64,000 bases of DNA from Pseudomaricurvus sp965662505 (GTDB taxonomy: Bacteria > Pseudomonadota > Gammaproteobacteria > Pseudomonadales > Cellvibrionaceae), in assembly GCF_965662505.1 (NCBI RefSeq), contig NZ_CBFIHX010000001.1, positions 1 through 64,000 on the forward strand, read 5' to 3'. Positions within the stretch are counted from its first letter, which is position 1; each line of letters starts with the position of its first letter. The position numbers and the translations under genes are program-made. The notes beneath the pieces were generated by a model. That model was not told where the DNA came from. It saw nothing but the letters and a program-made list of their open reading frames with translations, and did no database searches. Below, piece by piece: positions 51,832 to 60,163 of this stretch.

Positions 51832-52977
51832 ATGCCCGCACCCTTTGCCAACGATTCTGTCGGAGTGGTCACACCGCAAACCCTGCATTTTGATCAGCCT
51901 CTGGAGCTGGCCAGTGGCCGCACGCTCGACGCCTACGATCTGGTGATTGAGACCTACGGCGAGCTGAATGCGCAAAAATCCAATGCGGTACTTATCTGTC
52001 ACGCCCTGTCCGGCCACCACCACGCCGCCGGTTACCACAGCGAGGATGATCGCAAGCCCGGCTGGTGGGACAGCTACATTGGCCCCGGCAAGCCCATCGA
52101 CACCAACCGCTTTTTTGTCGTCGCACTCAACAATCTGGGCGGCTGCCACGGCTCGACCGGACCGCGCTCCATCAACCCGGAAACCGGCCAGCCCTGGGGT
52201 AAGGACTTCCCCAACTTGCGGGTGCGCGACTGGGTTCACTCCCAGGCTCGCATGGCCGATCGCCTGGGCATTGAGCAATGGGCCGCCATCGTCGGCGGCA
52301 GCCTCGGGGGTATGCAGGCCATGCGCTGGGCACTGGAATATCCGGATCGGGTGCGTCACTGCGTGCTGATCGCTTCAGCCATGAACCTGACCACGCAGAA
52401 CATCGCCTTCAACGAGACTGCACGTCAGGCCATCATGTCCGACCCCAAGTACCACGAGGGGGATTATCAGGTACACGAGACCTACCCCAAGGACGGTCTG
52501 TCGGTAGCGCGAATGATTGGCCACATCACCTACCTGTCCGACGACGGCATGGGGCAGAAGTTCGGCCGTGAGTTTCGCTCCGGCAGCTTCCAACAGGGTC
52601 TGGATGAACCGGTGGAATTCCAGATTGAGAGCTATTTGCGCTATCAGGGTGATGCATTTTCCAGCTCGTTCGATGCAAATACCTACATCTTGATGACAAA
52701 AGCACTGGATTACTTCGATCTTGCCCGCGAGTACGGCGACGACCCGATCAAGGCGTTCAGTCACGCCAAGTGTCGATTTCTGGTGGTGTCCTTTACCTCG
52801 GACTGGCGCTTTGCCCCCGAGCGCTCGCGGGAAATCGTCGATGCGCTGATCGGTGCCGACAAGGCGGTCAGCTACGCGGAAGTGGAATCGGCTTACGGCC
52901 ACGATGCCTTTTTGCTGCCCATCGATCGCTACTACCGCCTGTTTACGGAATATATGAAAGGAGTGAGCACCAACTAA
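51832..52977 (+). CDS. metX: homoserine O-succinyl/acetyltransferase MetX
   Basis: MetX acylates homoserine in the first step of methionine synthesis. The 381-aa alpha/beta-hydrolase has NAVLICHALSGHHHAAG, NNLGGCHGSTGPRSINP, the nucleophile elbow VGGSLGGMQAMRWA, and the Asp/His part VVSFTSDWRFAPERS / YGHDAFLL. In pseudomonads the MetX partner of MetW uses succinyl-CoA, so this enzyme may do so too; specificity cannot be read directly. Its TAA overlaps the metW ATG (TAATG). Confidence 0.95.
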   Translation: MPAPFANDSVGVVTPQTLHFDQPLELASGRTLDAYDLVIETYGELNAQKSNAVLICHALSGHHHAAGYHSEDDRKPGWWDSYIGPGKPIDTNRFFVVALNNLGGCHGSTGPRSINPETGQPWGKDFPNLRVRDWVHSQARMADRLGIEQWAAIVGGSLGGMQAMRWALEYPDRVRHCVLIASAMNLTTQNIAFNETARQAIMSDPKYHEGDYQVHETYPKDGLSVARMIGHITYLSDDGMGQKFGREFRSGSFQQGLDEPVEFQIESYLRYQGDAFSSSFDANTYILMTKALDYFDLAREYGDDPIKAFSHAKCRFLVVSFTSDWRFAPERSREIVDALIGADKAVSYAEVESAYGHDAFLLPIDRYYRLFTEYMKGVSTN

Positions 52978-53657
52978 TGAGCTACTCAGACTCCGCTAAT
53001 TCAGCCTCAGCAACACTCTCAAATACGGCCACAGCCGCCAGCGGTATGCCGCCCGATGCCCTGCGTATTGATCTGGATGTGATTCAAGCGTGGATTGAAC
53101 CCGGTAGCCGGGTACTGGATCTCGGCTGCGGCGACGGCACGCTGCTGCAAAACCTGCGCGACCACAAGCAGGTGACCGGCTACGGCCTCGAAATCGACGC
53201 CGAACAGATCACCACCTGCATTGGTAAAGGTCTGAATGTGATCGAGCAGAACCTGGACCGCGGCCTCGACAACTTTGCCGATCAAAGCTTCGACAGCGTG
53301 GTCATGACCCAGGCACTGCAAACCATGTACGCACCGCATAAAGTACTGGAAGAAATGCTGCGGGTAGGGAAGGAGTGCATTGTCACTTTCCCCAATTTTG
53401 GTCATTGGAAGGCGCGCTGGCACCTGTTCTGCAACGGTCGCATGCCGGTGTCCGACCTGCTGCCGTATCAGTGGTACGACACCCCCAACATCCACTTTTG
53501 CACCTTTGACGATTTTGAGTTTCTCTGCCACGAGCTGGATATCGAGATCCTCAAGCGTCAGGTGGTGGCCGAGAGGCCCTTCAGTCGCTTTCTGAAGGAT
53601 TTGCGCCCCAACCTGTTTGGCGAAACCGCCATCTATCACCTGCGCAAGCATCGGTAG
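52977..53657 (+). CDS. metW: methionine biosynthesis protein MetW
   Basis: MetW is a methyltransferase-fold partner of MetX needed for methionine synthesis in many Proteobacteria. The 226-aa protein has a Ser/Ala-rich N-terminus, VLDLGCGDGTLLQNLRDHK (motif I), GYGLEIDAEQITTCI, IVTFPNFGHWKARWHLFCNG and PYQWYDTPNIHFCTFDDFEF, which are MetW-specific. The ATG overlaps the metX stop, so the two are coupled. Confidence 0.95.
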   Translation: MSYSDSANSASATLSNTATAASGMPPDALRIDLDVIQAWIEPGSRVLDLGCGDGTLLQNLRDHKQVTGYGLEIDAEQITTCIGKGLNVIEQNLDRGLDNFADQSFDSVVMTQALQTMYAPHKVLEEMLRVGKECIVTFPNFGHWKARWHLFCNGRMPVSDLLPYQWYDTPNIHFCTFDDFEFLCHELDIEILKRQVVAERPFSRFLKDLRPNLFGETAIYHLRKHR

Positions 53658-53713
53658 CTGAAGAAGCTGAAGCTCCGGGAAAGGCGTCCCAATCATTTCG
53701 GACGTCATCTCTG

Positions 53714-53735
53714 AGCCAGTTCGAAGCCGGTTCGA
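53714..53735. repeat. two tandem 11-bp repeats after metW
   Basis: AGCC(A/G)GTTCGA occurs twice in direct contact, followed by AGCCA. It lies 57 nt after the metW stop. Confidence 0.75.
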
Positions 53736-53799
53736 AGCCAGACCAAAGATAGCAAGCTAAACTAAGACAACCACTGTAGACAGCATCAGGAGACACCAC

Positions 53800-54273
53800 A
53801 TGATCTGCTCATCCCGCACCCCGGAATCCAGCCGCCTGCTGGCCCGTTTTAGCTTGCTGTGTTGCCTGCTGTTGGGCAGCAATCTGGCCGCTGCCGACTC
53901 CCAGTTCACCACCTTCGGTGACTACAAGGTGTTGCATACCGTCTTCAACAGCACCTTCTTACAGCCGGAAGTAGCCAGCGCCTACAATCTTACCCGCGGC
54001 AAGGGACAATCCCTGTTGAATATCGCACTGATCAAAAGCACGGACGGCGGCAACAGCAAAGGGCTGGCCGCCGAGGTCAGCGGCTCCATCGCCAACCTGA
54101 TGCAGCAGCAGAGGACACTGGAATTCATTGAAATCAAGGAACACGATGCGGTCTACTATCTGGCGCCTATCCGCGTCAGCAACAATGACGAAGTCGTGCA
54201 CTTCAATATTGAGGTCACCCACGACGGCAAGACCTATCCGATTAAATTCAGCAAGAAGCTGTATAAAGACTGA
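53800..54273 (+). CDS. DUF4426 secreted protein
   Basis: The 157-aa protein has a signal peptide (LLARFSLLCCLLLGSNLAAA, cleaved near residue 32) and the DUF4426 pattern FTTFGDYKVLHTVFNSTFL, VASAYNLTRGKGQSLLNIAL, FIEIKEHDAVYYLAPI and HDGKTYPIKFSKKLY. The function is unknown; it sits between metW and rdgB, as in Pseudomonas. A pair of Cys in the signal core (LLCCLLLG) might raise a lipobox question, but no proper LxGC is present at the cleavage site. Confidence 0.85.
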   Translation: MICSSRTPESSRLLARFSLLCCLLLGSNLAAADSQFTTFGDYKVLHTVFNSTFLQPEVASAYNLTRGKGQSLLNIALIKSTDGGNSKGLAAEVSGSIANLMQQQRTLEFIEIKEHDAVYYLAPIRVSNNDEVVHFNIEVTHDGKTYPIKFSKKLYKD

Positions 54274-54291
54274 CCCTGAAAACGATTCCTG

Positions 54292-54333
54292 AATAGACTC
54301 GTTCGGATCATCAATAGACTCGCTCGGATCATC
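54292..54333. repeat. two tandem 21-bp repeats between the DUF4426 gene and rdgB
   Basis: Units containing AATAGACTCG(T/C)TCGGATCATC lie at 54292-54312 and 54313-54333 with a single mismatch. Each has a TAG. Confidence 0.9.
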
Positions 54334-54369
54334 ACCTGAACCGCTCAACCCCCGGAGCAGCTGCCCCAC

Positions 54370-54984
54370 ATGACAGATCAGACCCCACAGACCCAGCGCA
54401 TCGTGCTGGCCAGCGGAAATGCCGGCAAACTGAAAGAGTTTCGGTCGCTGCTGGCCGACGTCGGTTTTGACGTAATCCCACAATCCGAATTGAACGTCAG
54501 CGATGCCGAGGAAACCGGCCTGAGCTTTGTCGAGAACGCCATTCTCAAGGCCCGTCACGCCTGTCGCGCTACCGGCCTGCCGGCACTGGCCGACGACTCG
54601 GGTCTGGAAGTGGATGCGCTAATGGGGAAACCCGGTATCTATTCCTCCCGTTTCGCCGGAGAAGAGGGCGATCAGAAGGATAGCGCCAACAATCAGAAAC
54701 TGCTCAACAGCCTGCAGGGACTGGCTCAACATGAGCGCAGTGCGCGCTTCCAATGCGTACTGGTGTACATGCGTCACGCCGAAGACCCAACACCGGTGAT
54801 TTGCCAGGGCAGCTGGGAAGGGCAGATTCTCCACAAGATCAGCGGGCAGGGCGGTTTTGGCTACGATCCGCTGTTTTACGTTGCCGAACACGATTGCAGC
54901 GCCGCGGAACTCAGCAAAGCCGACAAGAACGCCATCAGTCACCGCGGCAAGGCAATGCAGCAGTTGCTCGAGCGTTTGACCTGA
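54370..54984 (+). CDS. rdgB: dITP/XTP pyrophosphatase (HAM1/RdgB)
   Basis: RdgB hydrolyses non-canonical purine nucleotides such as dITP and XTP to protect DNA. The 204-aa protein has IVLASGNAGKLKEFRSLLAD, AEETGLSFVENAILKARHA, ALADDSGLEVDAL, PGIYSSRFAGE, FGYDPLFYV and ISHRGKAMQQL. It is 2 nt before hemW, probably one transcript with the DUF4426 gene. Confidence 0.95.
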   Translation: MTDQTPQTQRIVLASGNAGKLKEFRSLLADVGFDVIPQSELNVSDAEETGLSFVENAILKARHACRATGLPALADDSGLEVDALMGKPGIYSSRFAGEEGDQKDSANNQKLLNSLQGLAQHERSARFQCVLVYMRHAEDPTPVICQGSWEGQILHKISGQGGFGYDPLFYVAEHDCSAAELSKADKNAISHRGKAMQQLLERLT

Positions 54985-54986
54985 GA

Positions 54987-56153
54987 ATGTTGTCGCCATC
55001 ACCGCTGGTGCTGCCACCGCTGTCTCTTTACCTCCACATTCCCTGGTGCGTGCGCAAGTGTCCCTACTGCGATTTCAATTCTCACAAAGCGACGGGCGAA
55101 CTGCCCGAGGCTGAGTATGTCGCCGCGGTTCTGGACGATCTACAGCAAAGCTTGCCGCTGACTCAGGGCAGGGCGCTGCAAAGTATTTTCCTCGGTGGCG
55201 GTACACCCAGCTTGTTCAGCCCCTCAGCCATCGACCAAATGCTGAGCGCTGCCGAGCGCCACATCGGTTTTGCCGACGATATCGAAATCACCATGGAAGC
55301 CAACCCCGGCACCTTTGAGCAGGAAAAATTTCGCGGTTTCCGCTCAGCGGGGATCAATCGTCTGTCCATTGGCATCCAGAGCTTTTCCGATCTGCACCTG
55401 CAACAGCTGGGGCGCATTCACGGCGCGCGCGAAGCCCTGTCCGCCGTGGAGATGGCGCGCACGGCGGGGTTCGACAACCTCAATCTGGATTTGATGCACG
55501 GCCTGCCGCAGCAGACTCCCGTCGACGCGGAACAGGATCTGCGCACCGCCATTGGCCTCGAACCGGAACACATCTCCTGGTACCAGCTGACCATCGAACC
55601 CAACACCGAGTTTTACAGCCGCCCGCCAACACTGCCAGTGGACGATGCGCTGGCCGATATTCAACAGGCCGGTGAACAACTGCTGGGTCAGCACGGCTAT
55701 CGCCAATATGAAGTGTCCGCCTACGCCCAGGCGGGACGCCAGTCTCGTCACAATCTGAATTACTGGCAGTTCGGCGATTATCTGGCACTGGGCGCCGGTG
55801 CCCACGGCAAAATCACTCAACCGGAGCAGGGCACTATTCTGCGGATGAACAAGACCCGACTGCCGGAGCATTACCTGAATCCGGACAAAGCCTTCACCGC
55901 TCAGCAGCAAACAGTTGCCGATCGGGATCTGCCGCTGGAGTTTATGATGAATGCCCTGCGACTGGTGGACGGGGTGGACAGCACGCTGTTTTCCGAACGC
56001 ACGGGTTTGTCTCTACAGAGTCTCGGAGAACAGCTGCAGGATCTGGGACAGCGGGGTCTGATACAGCAAGATGAGCAACGCTTATCGACAACGGCTCTGG
56101 GGCAGCGCTACCTGAATCAGGTGCTGGCGGAATTTATGGAGGATGAGCCCTGA
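54987..56153 (+). CDS. hemW: radical SAM heme chaperone HemW
   Basis: HemW delivers heme to respiratory proteins; it resembles but is not coproporphyrinogen oxidase HemN. The 388-aa protein has the radical SAM cluster CVRKCPYCDF (CxxxCxxC), FLGGGTPSLFSP, ITMEANPGTFEQEKF, RLSIGIQSF, HGLPQQT and HNLNYWQFGDYLALGAGAHG. The ATG at 54987 is 2 nt past the rdgB stop. A winged-helix C-terminal part ends it. Confidence 0.93.
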   Translation: MLSPSPLVLPPLSLYLHIPWCVRKCPYCDFNSHKATGELPEAEYVAAVLDDLQQSLPLTQGRALQSIFLGGGTPSLFSPSAIDQMLSAAERHIGFADDIEITMEANPGTFEQEKFRGFRSAGINRLSIGIQSFSDLHLQQLGRIHGAREALSAVEMARTAGFDNLNLDLMHGLPQQTPVDAEQDLRTAIGLEPEHISWYQLTIEPNTEFYSRPPTLPVDDALADIQQAGEQLLGQHGYRQYEVSAYAQAGRQSRHNLNYWQFGDYLALGAGAHGKITQPEQGTILRMNKTRLPEHYLNPDKAFTAQQQTVADRDLPLEFMMNALRLVDGVDSTLFSERTGLSLQSLGEQLQDLGQRGLIQQDEQRLSTTALGQRYLNQVLAEFMEDEP

Positions 56154-56383
56154 CTGCCGACAACCTGTAAGAAGCCCCAACTGAAAGACGCGCGAACGGG
56201 AAAGACACACCAGTCGAAAGAAACACAAAACTTGTATCTTTTGGGCGCTTGAAGCCTCCAAGATCGAAGATACAGCTATACGCGCCACTGCTACACTGAA
56301 ACTCAAATAATGATCGTTCTGTCGGGTTTACAGCACAATCCGTCACACTGAACGGCGAGTAATTAGGTACACTCTAGGCTGCC

Positions 56384-58855
56384 ATGTCTAAATTAAGAGA
56401 CTACCGACACCGCAACCCGATCGCCACCAAACTGATGGTGCTGATCCTGTTGACCAGCACCTTGTTTGCCATAGGCGGCACCCTGCTGCAGCTGTATTAC
56501 AGCTACCACGACGACGTGTCCGAGTTGCGTAAACGTCTCGATCAGGTGCGTATCAGCACCTTGCCCAGCATCACCAAAAGCCTCTGGAGCTTTGACGAAG
56601 AACAGCTGAACGTGCAAATCCACAGCGTTCTGGAAGTGGAAGATGTGGTGCAAGTGACGGTTGTCTGGCGAGACTGGAACAATCAGGAACAGGCCATGAT
56701 GGCCAGTGCACTGGACATGGAACTGGGCATCGAGGAAGTCGACCGCGTCACCAGAGACGTTCTCGTAAAAGAATACCCGCTGATTTATACCCCCGGCACC
56801 AGTGGCCCGGCCAACAGTATTAGCCGAAGCAGCCAGCTCAACGACGACAATTCCAAACAGGAACTGGGCACGCTGATCGTCACTGCCAGCCTCGAAAGCG
56901 TGAACCAGAAGCTATGGCAGCGCGCTTGGTACATTGGTCTGGTGCAGGGCAGCACCACCTTAATTGTGTGTCTGTTTATTCTCTTGCTGGTGCGTGCGCT
57001 GCTGACCCACCACATGGACACCATCGCCTCCTACGCCCGCCAACTGACTTTGGAAAATCTGGGAATCGGTCTGCGCCTGAAACGCAACAAGCCCATCGAT
57101 GCCGAGCCCGATGAACTGGACAACGTAGTGTCGGCCATCAATCAGATGCGCGAGTCCCTGCTGGAAGATATTGAAAAACGCCGCACGGTCGAGACCGCAC
57201 TGCTGGCCGCCAAAGAAGAGAAGCTGCTGAGTCGTCGCGAACAGCTGGCCGCCGAACAAGCCAACCAGGCCAAAAGCCAGTTTCTGGCAACCATGAGTCA
57301 CGAAATCCGCACCCCCATGAACGGCGTGATCGGCATGGTCGAACTGCTGCACGACACCCCGCTTAATAACAATCAGAAACATTATCTGGATGTGATCCAC
57401 CGCTCCGGCGAAACCCTGCTGACCATCATCAACGACATTCTCGACTATTCAAAGATTGAGGCCGGCAAACTGGAACTGGAAACCGTCCCCTTTAATCTGG
57501 AAGAACTGATTGAGGATTGCATCCAACTGTTTGGTGCCACCGCCAACAAACAGGGTATCGAACTGGTGGGCAGCGTCACCCCCACCACGCCTGTGCACAT
57601 CATTGGCGATCCCACTCGCCTGCGACAGATTCTGATCAACCTCATTGGCAATGCCTTCAAATTCACCACTGAAGGCTGCATCTGCGTCAAGGCCCAGCGG
57701 GTTGCGGAATCGGATCTGGATCATCCGACCGTGCGCTTTTCCATCATCGACAGCGGTATCGGCATTCCCCCTGAAGCCCAGGACAAACTGTTTCAATCTT
57801 TCAGTCAGGCCGACAGTTCCACCACCCGAAAATACGGCGGTACCGGTTTGGGTCTGGCGATCTGCAAACGTCTGGCAGAATTAATGGGCGGCGAAGTCGG
57901 TGTCGACAGCACCGAAGGGGAGGGCTCCACCTTCTGGTTTACCGCCGATTTTGAGCTTGCCGACACGCCGGCCAACAGCCGCTCCCGAGTCTTGCCATCA
58001 CTGGCAGGCAAGCACCTGCTGATTGTCGAAGACAACCTGGCACTGTGCGAAATACTGTCATACCACGGACAGAGCTGGGGCATGCACGTTGTCACCGCTC
58101 ACACCGCCGAGGAGAGTCTAAAAGTCATCAACAACCGACGCGCCAGCGGCCAGCCGGACTTTCAGTTTATCTCTCTCGACTACCGCCTCAGCGATCTGGA
58201 CGGTATCGAACTGGCGGCCAGCTTGCTCAAACGCCATCCGGATTACCCCGCTCACCTGTTTCTGCTCACTGCATCGGACCATCAATTCAGTCACGACATT
58301 CTGGCGGAACGGCACATCAAGAGCATACTGCGCAAACCAATTTCACCGAAAAAACTGCGCGATCTGATGGCCGATCAACTGGGTCACGACCGGTACACGC
58401 CATCCGTTATTGCGCCGACGGAGACCGTCAGCAACTTTTCCAATTTGCGAGTTCTGGTGGCGGAAGACAATGCGGTCAATCGCCTGGTGATCAAAGGCCT
58501 GCTGAGCAAACTGAAAATCGAACCCATCACCGTAGAGAATGGCCGAGAGGCCTGGTTACAGTGTGCCGAATCCGATAAACCTTTTGACCTCGTACTGATG
58601 GACTGCGAAATGCCAGAAATGGATGGCTTTGAGGCCACCCGCCGTATTCGCGAGCACGAGAGATTCCACAACCAGACCGCCACCCCCATCGTCGCCCTGA
58701 CCGCACACGCGATGGAAGAGCATCAGGAAATGGTCTTCGCCTGCGGAATGAACTATTTCCTCTGCAAGCCCATCACCCTGAAAGAACTGACCACCGCGTT
58801 TGAGAAACTGGGGCTGTCCAAATCCGCAGAACAGGCCACCTCGACCTTCGATTGA
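56384..58855 (+). CDS. hybrid sensor histidine kinase with two receiver domains
   Basis: The 823-aa protein has TM1 (about 18-38), a roughly 140-residue periplasmic sensor part, TM2 (about 185-207), a HAMP segment, HisKA with FLATMSHEIRTPMNGVIGM (His near 307), an HATPase domain (VHIIGDPTRLRQILINLIGN, SGIGIPPEAQ, GGTGLGLAICKRLAELMGG), and two receivers: residues 540-670 (HLLIVEDN, ISLDYRLSDLDG) and 690-805 (VLVAEDNAVNRLVIKG, VLMDCEMPEMDGFEATRRI). There is no Hpt domain, so a separate Hpt protein or the second receiver passes on phosphate. It looks BarA/RetS-like in layout, but no regulator is adjacent and the signal is unknown. Confidence 0.92.
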   Translation: MSKLRDYRHRNPIATKLMVLILLTSTLFAIGGTLLQLYYSYHDDVSELRKRLDQVRISTLPSITKSLWSFDEEQLNVQIHSVLEVEDVVQVTVVWRDWNNQEQAMMASALDMELGIEEVDRVTRDVLVKEYPLIYTPGTSGPANSISRSSQLNDDNSKQELGTLIVTASLESVNQKLWQRAWYIGLVQGSTTLIVCLFILLLVRALLTHHMDTIASYARQLTLENLGIGLRLKRNKPIDAEPDELDNVVSAINQMRESLLEDIEKRRTVETALLAAKEEKLLSRREQLAAEQANQAKSQFLATMSHEIRTPMNGVIGMVELLHDTPLNNNQKHYLDVIHRSGETLLTIINDILDYSKIEAGKLELETVPFNLEELIEDCIQLFGATANKQGIELVGSVTPTTPVHIIGDPTRLRQILINLIGNAFKFTTEGCICVKAQRVAESDLDHPTVRFSIIDSGIGIPPEAQDKLFQSFSQADSSTTRKYGGTGLGLAICKRLAELMGGEVGVDSTEGEGSTFWFTADFELADTPANSRSRVLPSLAGKHLLIVEDNLALCEILSYHGQSWGMHVVTAHTAEESLKVINNRRASGQPDFQFISLDYRLSDLDGIELAASLLKRHPDYPAHLFLLTASDHQFSHDILAERHIKSILRKPISPKKLRDLMADQLGHDRYTPSVIAPTETVSNFSNLRVLVAEDNAVNRLVIKGLLSKLKIEPITVENGREAWLQCAESDKPFDLVLMDCEMPEMDGFEATRRIREHERFHNQTATPIVALTAHAMEEHQEMVFACGMNYFLCKPITLKELTTAFEKLGLSKSAEQATSTFD

Positions 58856-58950
58856 GCGACTCCGGCAACTCCGACCTGAACGGGTTCGGGGCTGCTGGCG
58901 CCAATAATCCCCTTATTTGCACGAAAACACCCCCCAAAGTCTTTCCGAGC

Positions 58951-58979
58951 TTGAGTGTTGCTGCCGCAGTTATTATCAT
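58951..58979 (+). promoter_or_regulatory. predicted sigma-70 promoter of trxA
   Basis: TTGAGT (58951-58956) and TATCAT (58974-58979) are 17 nt apart, giving a leader of about 65 nt before trxA. Confidence 0.45.
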
Positions 58980-59050
58980 CCGTGGTCTTTATTTCGTGAT
59001 TGTCTGTGATTCAGGCAGACTCGCAAACCGTCACTCTCAGGAGAAGCATT

Positions 59051-59377
59051 ATGAGTAACAGCATCGTTCACGTAACAGATGCCAGTTTTGAGGCCGAAGT
59101 CCTTAACGCTGAAGGTCCAGTATTGGTGGATTTTTGGGCAGAATGGTGTGGCCCGTGCAAGATGATTGCACCCGTACTGGATGAACTGTCTGGCGAATAC
59201 GACGGTAAAATCAAAATCTGCAAAATGGACGTTGATGCCAACCAGGGTACTCCGGGTAAATTCAATATCCGCGGCATCCCAACTCTGATCATCTTCAAAG
59301 GCGGTAGCGCCGAAGCCACCAAAGTGGGTGCTCTGTCCAAGGCACAACTGGTTGAGTTCATCGACGGCAGCCTGTAA
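59051..59377 (+). CDS. trxA: thioredoxin 1
   Basis: TrxA reduces protein disulfides as a general cytoplasmic reductant. The 108-aa protein has the active site FWAEWCGPCKMIAPVL, cis-Pro IRGIPTLIIFKGG, and typical length. AGGAG lies 8 nt before the ATG. A repeat-rich tail and a hairpin follow. Next to it is rho, as in many Gammaproteobacteria. Confidence 0.97.
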   Translation: MSNSIVHVTDASFEAEVLNAEGPVLVDFWAEWCGPCKMIAPVLDELSGEYDGKIKICKMDVDANQGTPGKFNIRGIPTLIIFKGGSAEATKVGALSKAQLVEFIDGSL

Positions 59378-59379
59378 GG

Positions 59380-59467
59380 CCGTCCTGAACTACGCAGACA
59401 GTCTTGAACTAAGGCAGTCTTGAGCGACCAGACAGTCCTGAACGATACAGACAGTCTTGTAACCTGC
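59380..59467. repeat. five degenerate 16-20-bp repeats after trxA
   Basis: CAGTC(T/C)TGAAC-type units recur at about 59382, 59400, 59416, 59433 and 59452, with 16-20-nt spacing. They begin 3 nt after the trxA TAA. On the transcript they give repeated UGA triplets. Confidence 0.75.
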
Positions 59468-59468
59468 G

Positions 59469-59506
59469 GCCCTGAAAGCCACTCTTCTGACAGAGGCTTT
59501 CGGGGC
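59469..59506 (+). terminator. hairpin after trxA without a U-tract
   Basis: GCCCTGAAAGCC pairs with GGCTTTCGGGGC (12 bp including one G-T) around a 14-nt loop. No T-run follows. It probably ends or protects the trxA mRNA. Confidence 0.6.
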
Positions 59507-59622
59507 AGGCAAGTCATCCGCGACCCGAATCTTTAGATACTCAAAGCGACTTGTAGCTGTAGCGATTTGTACCTGCACAGCGCACAGATACCGGAAAAAA
59601 ATTCCCTGCTACTGTTTTAATT

Positions 59623-59651
59623 TTGCACAGCCTGATTTTTATCGCTATACT
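59623..59651 (+). promoter_or_regulatory. strong predicted sigma-70 promoter of rho
   Basis: TTGCAC (59623-59628) and TATACT (59646-59651) are exactly 17 nt apart. Initiation near 59658 would give an mRNA leader of about 505 nt. Confidence 0.75.
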
Positions 59652-60163
59652 CAGCGCATCAATTCGGTCGCCAGGCCTGACACCTTGCCTCAGCTCACTG
59701 CTAAAACCACTCTCCCTGAGTAGGAATGAACCAGAACACGTTGAACTCAACAAGGAAAGCAGCAAGAACATCTGACCGGACATAACCCCAAAACCTTCTT
59801 TCACGACTTCTGTATCTACCATTCGCCATAGCTGACTTCCCCTGGATCGCCCATTGATCGCTGGGACACTACTCTGGATTTTCTGGCAGGTATCTGAAAC
59901 CTGAAAGCGGGCTTGAAACACGATGAGCAAACAACAGAACAGCATCCGCGATGGGTTTTAATCCAAAAGCCTTAGACTCGCTGATCGTTTTTTGTACTCA
60001 TCGGGCAGTAGAAACAAACAAATACAACAGATTATTTAAACCAGCGATTCAAGATTTAAGCTATCCAATAATTATTCGTCATTCATGTCATACATTGGTG
60101 CAGCCTTATCGCTACCCACTTCACTCATTCCCCAATAGACGCAAACAGTCTTAATAAAAACTT
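59652..60163 (+). promoter_or_regulatory. about 500-nt 5' leader of rho
   Basis: No convincing gene lies between the promoter and rho. One 67-codon frame (59951-60154) ends 9 nt before rho but has no Shine-Dalgarno and an atypical composition. Rho synthesis is autoregulated through its leader in E. coli, so the long leader may serve the same purpose. The later part (from about 60000) is AT- and C-rich, compatible with Rho binding. Confidence 0.5.

Noticed and set aside
54753..54986. Longer N-terminus for hemW or a fused protein in this frame
   Set aside because: These codons overlap rdgB, whose motifs are clear; the ATG at 54987 gives the usual HemW start.
59951..60154. 67-codon ORF in the rho leader, possible rhoL-like leader peptide
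   Set aside because: No ribosome binding site, atypical amino-acid composition and no known match; kept only as part of the leader.
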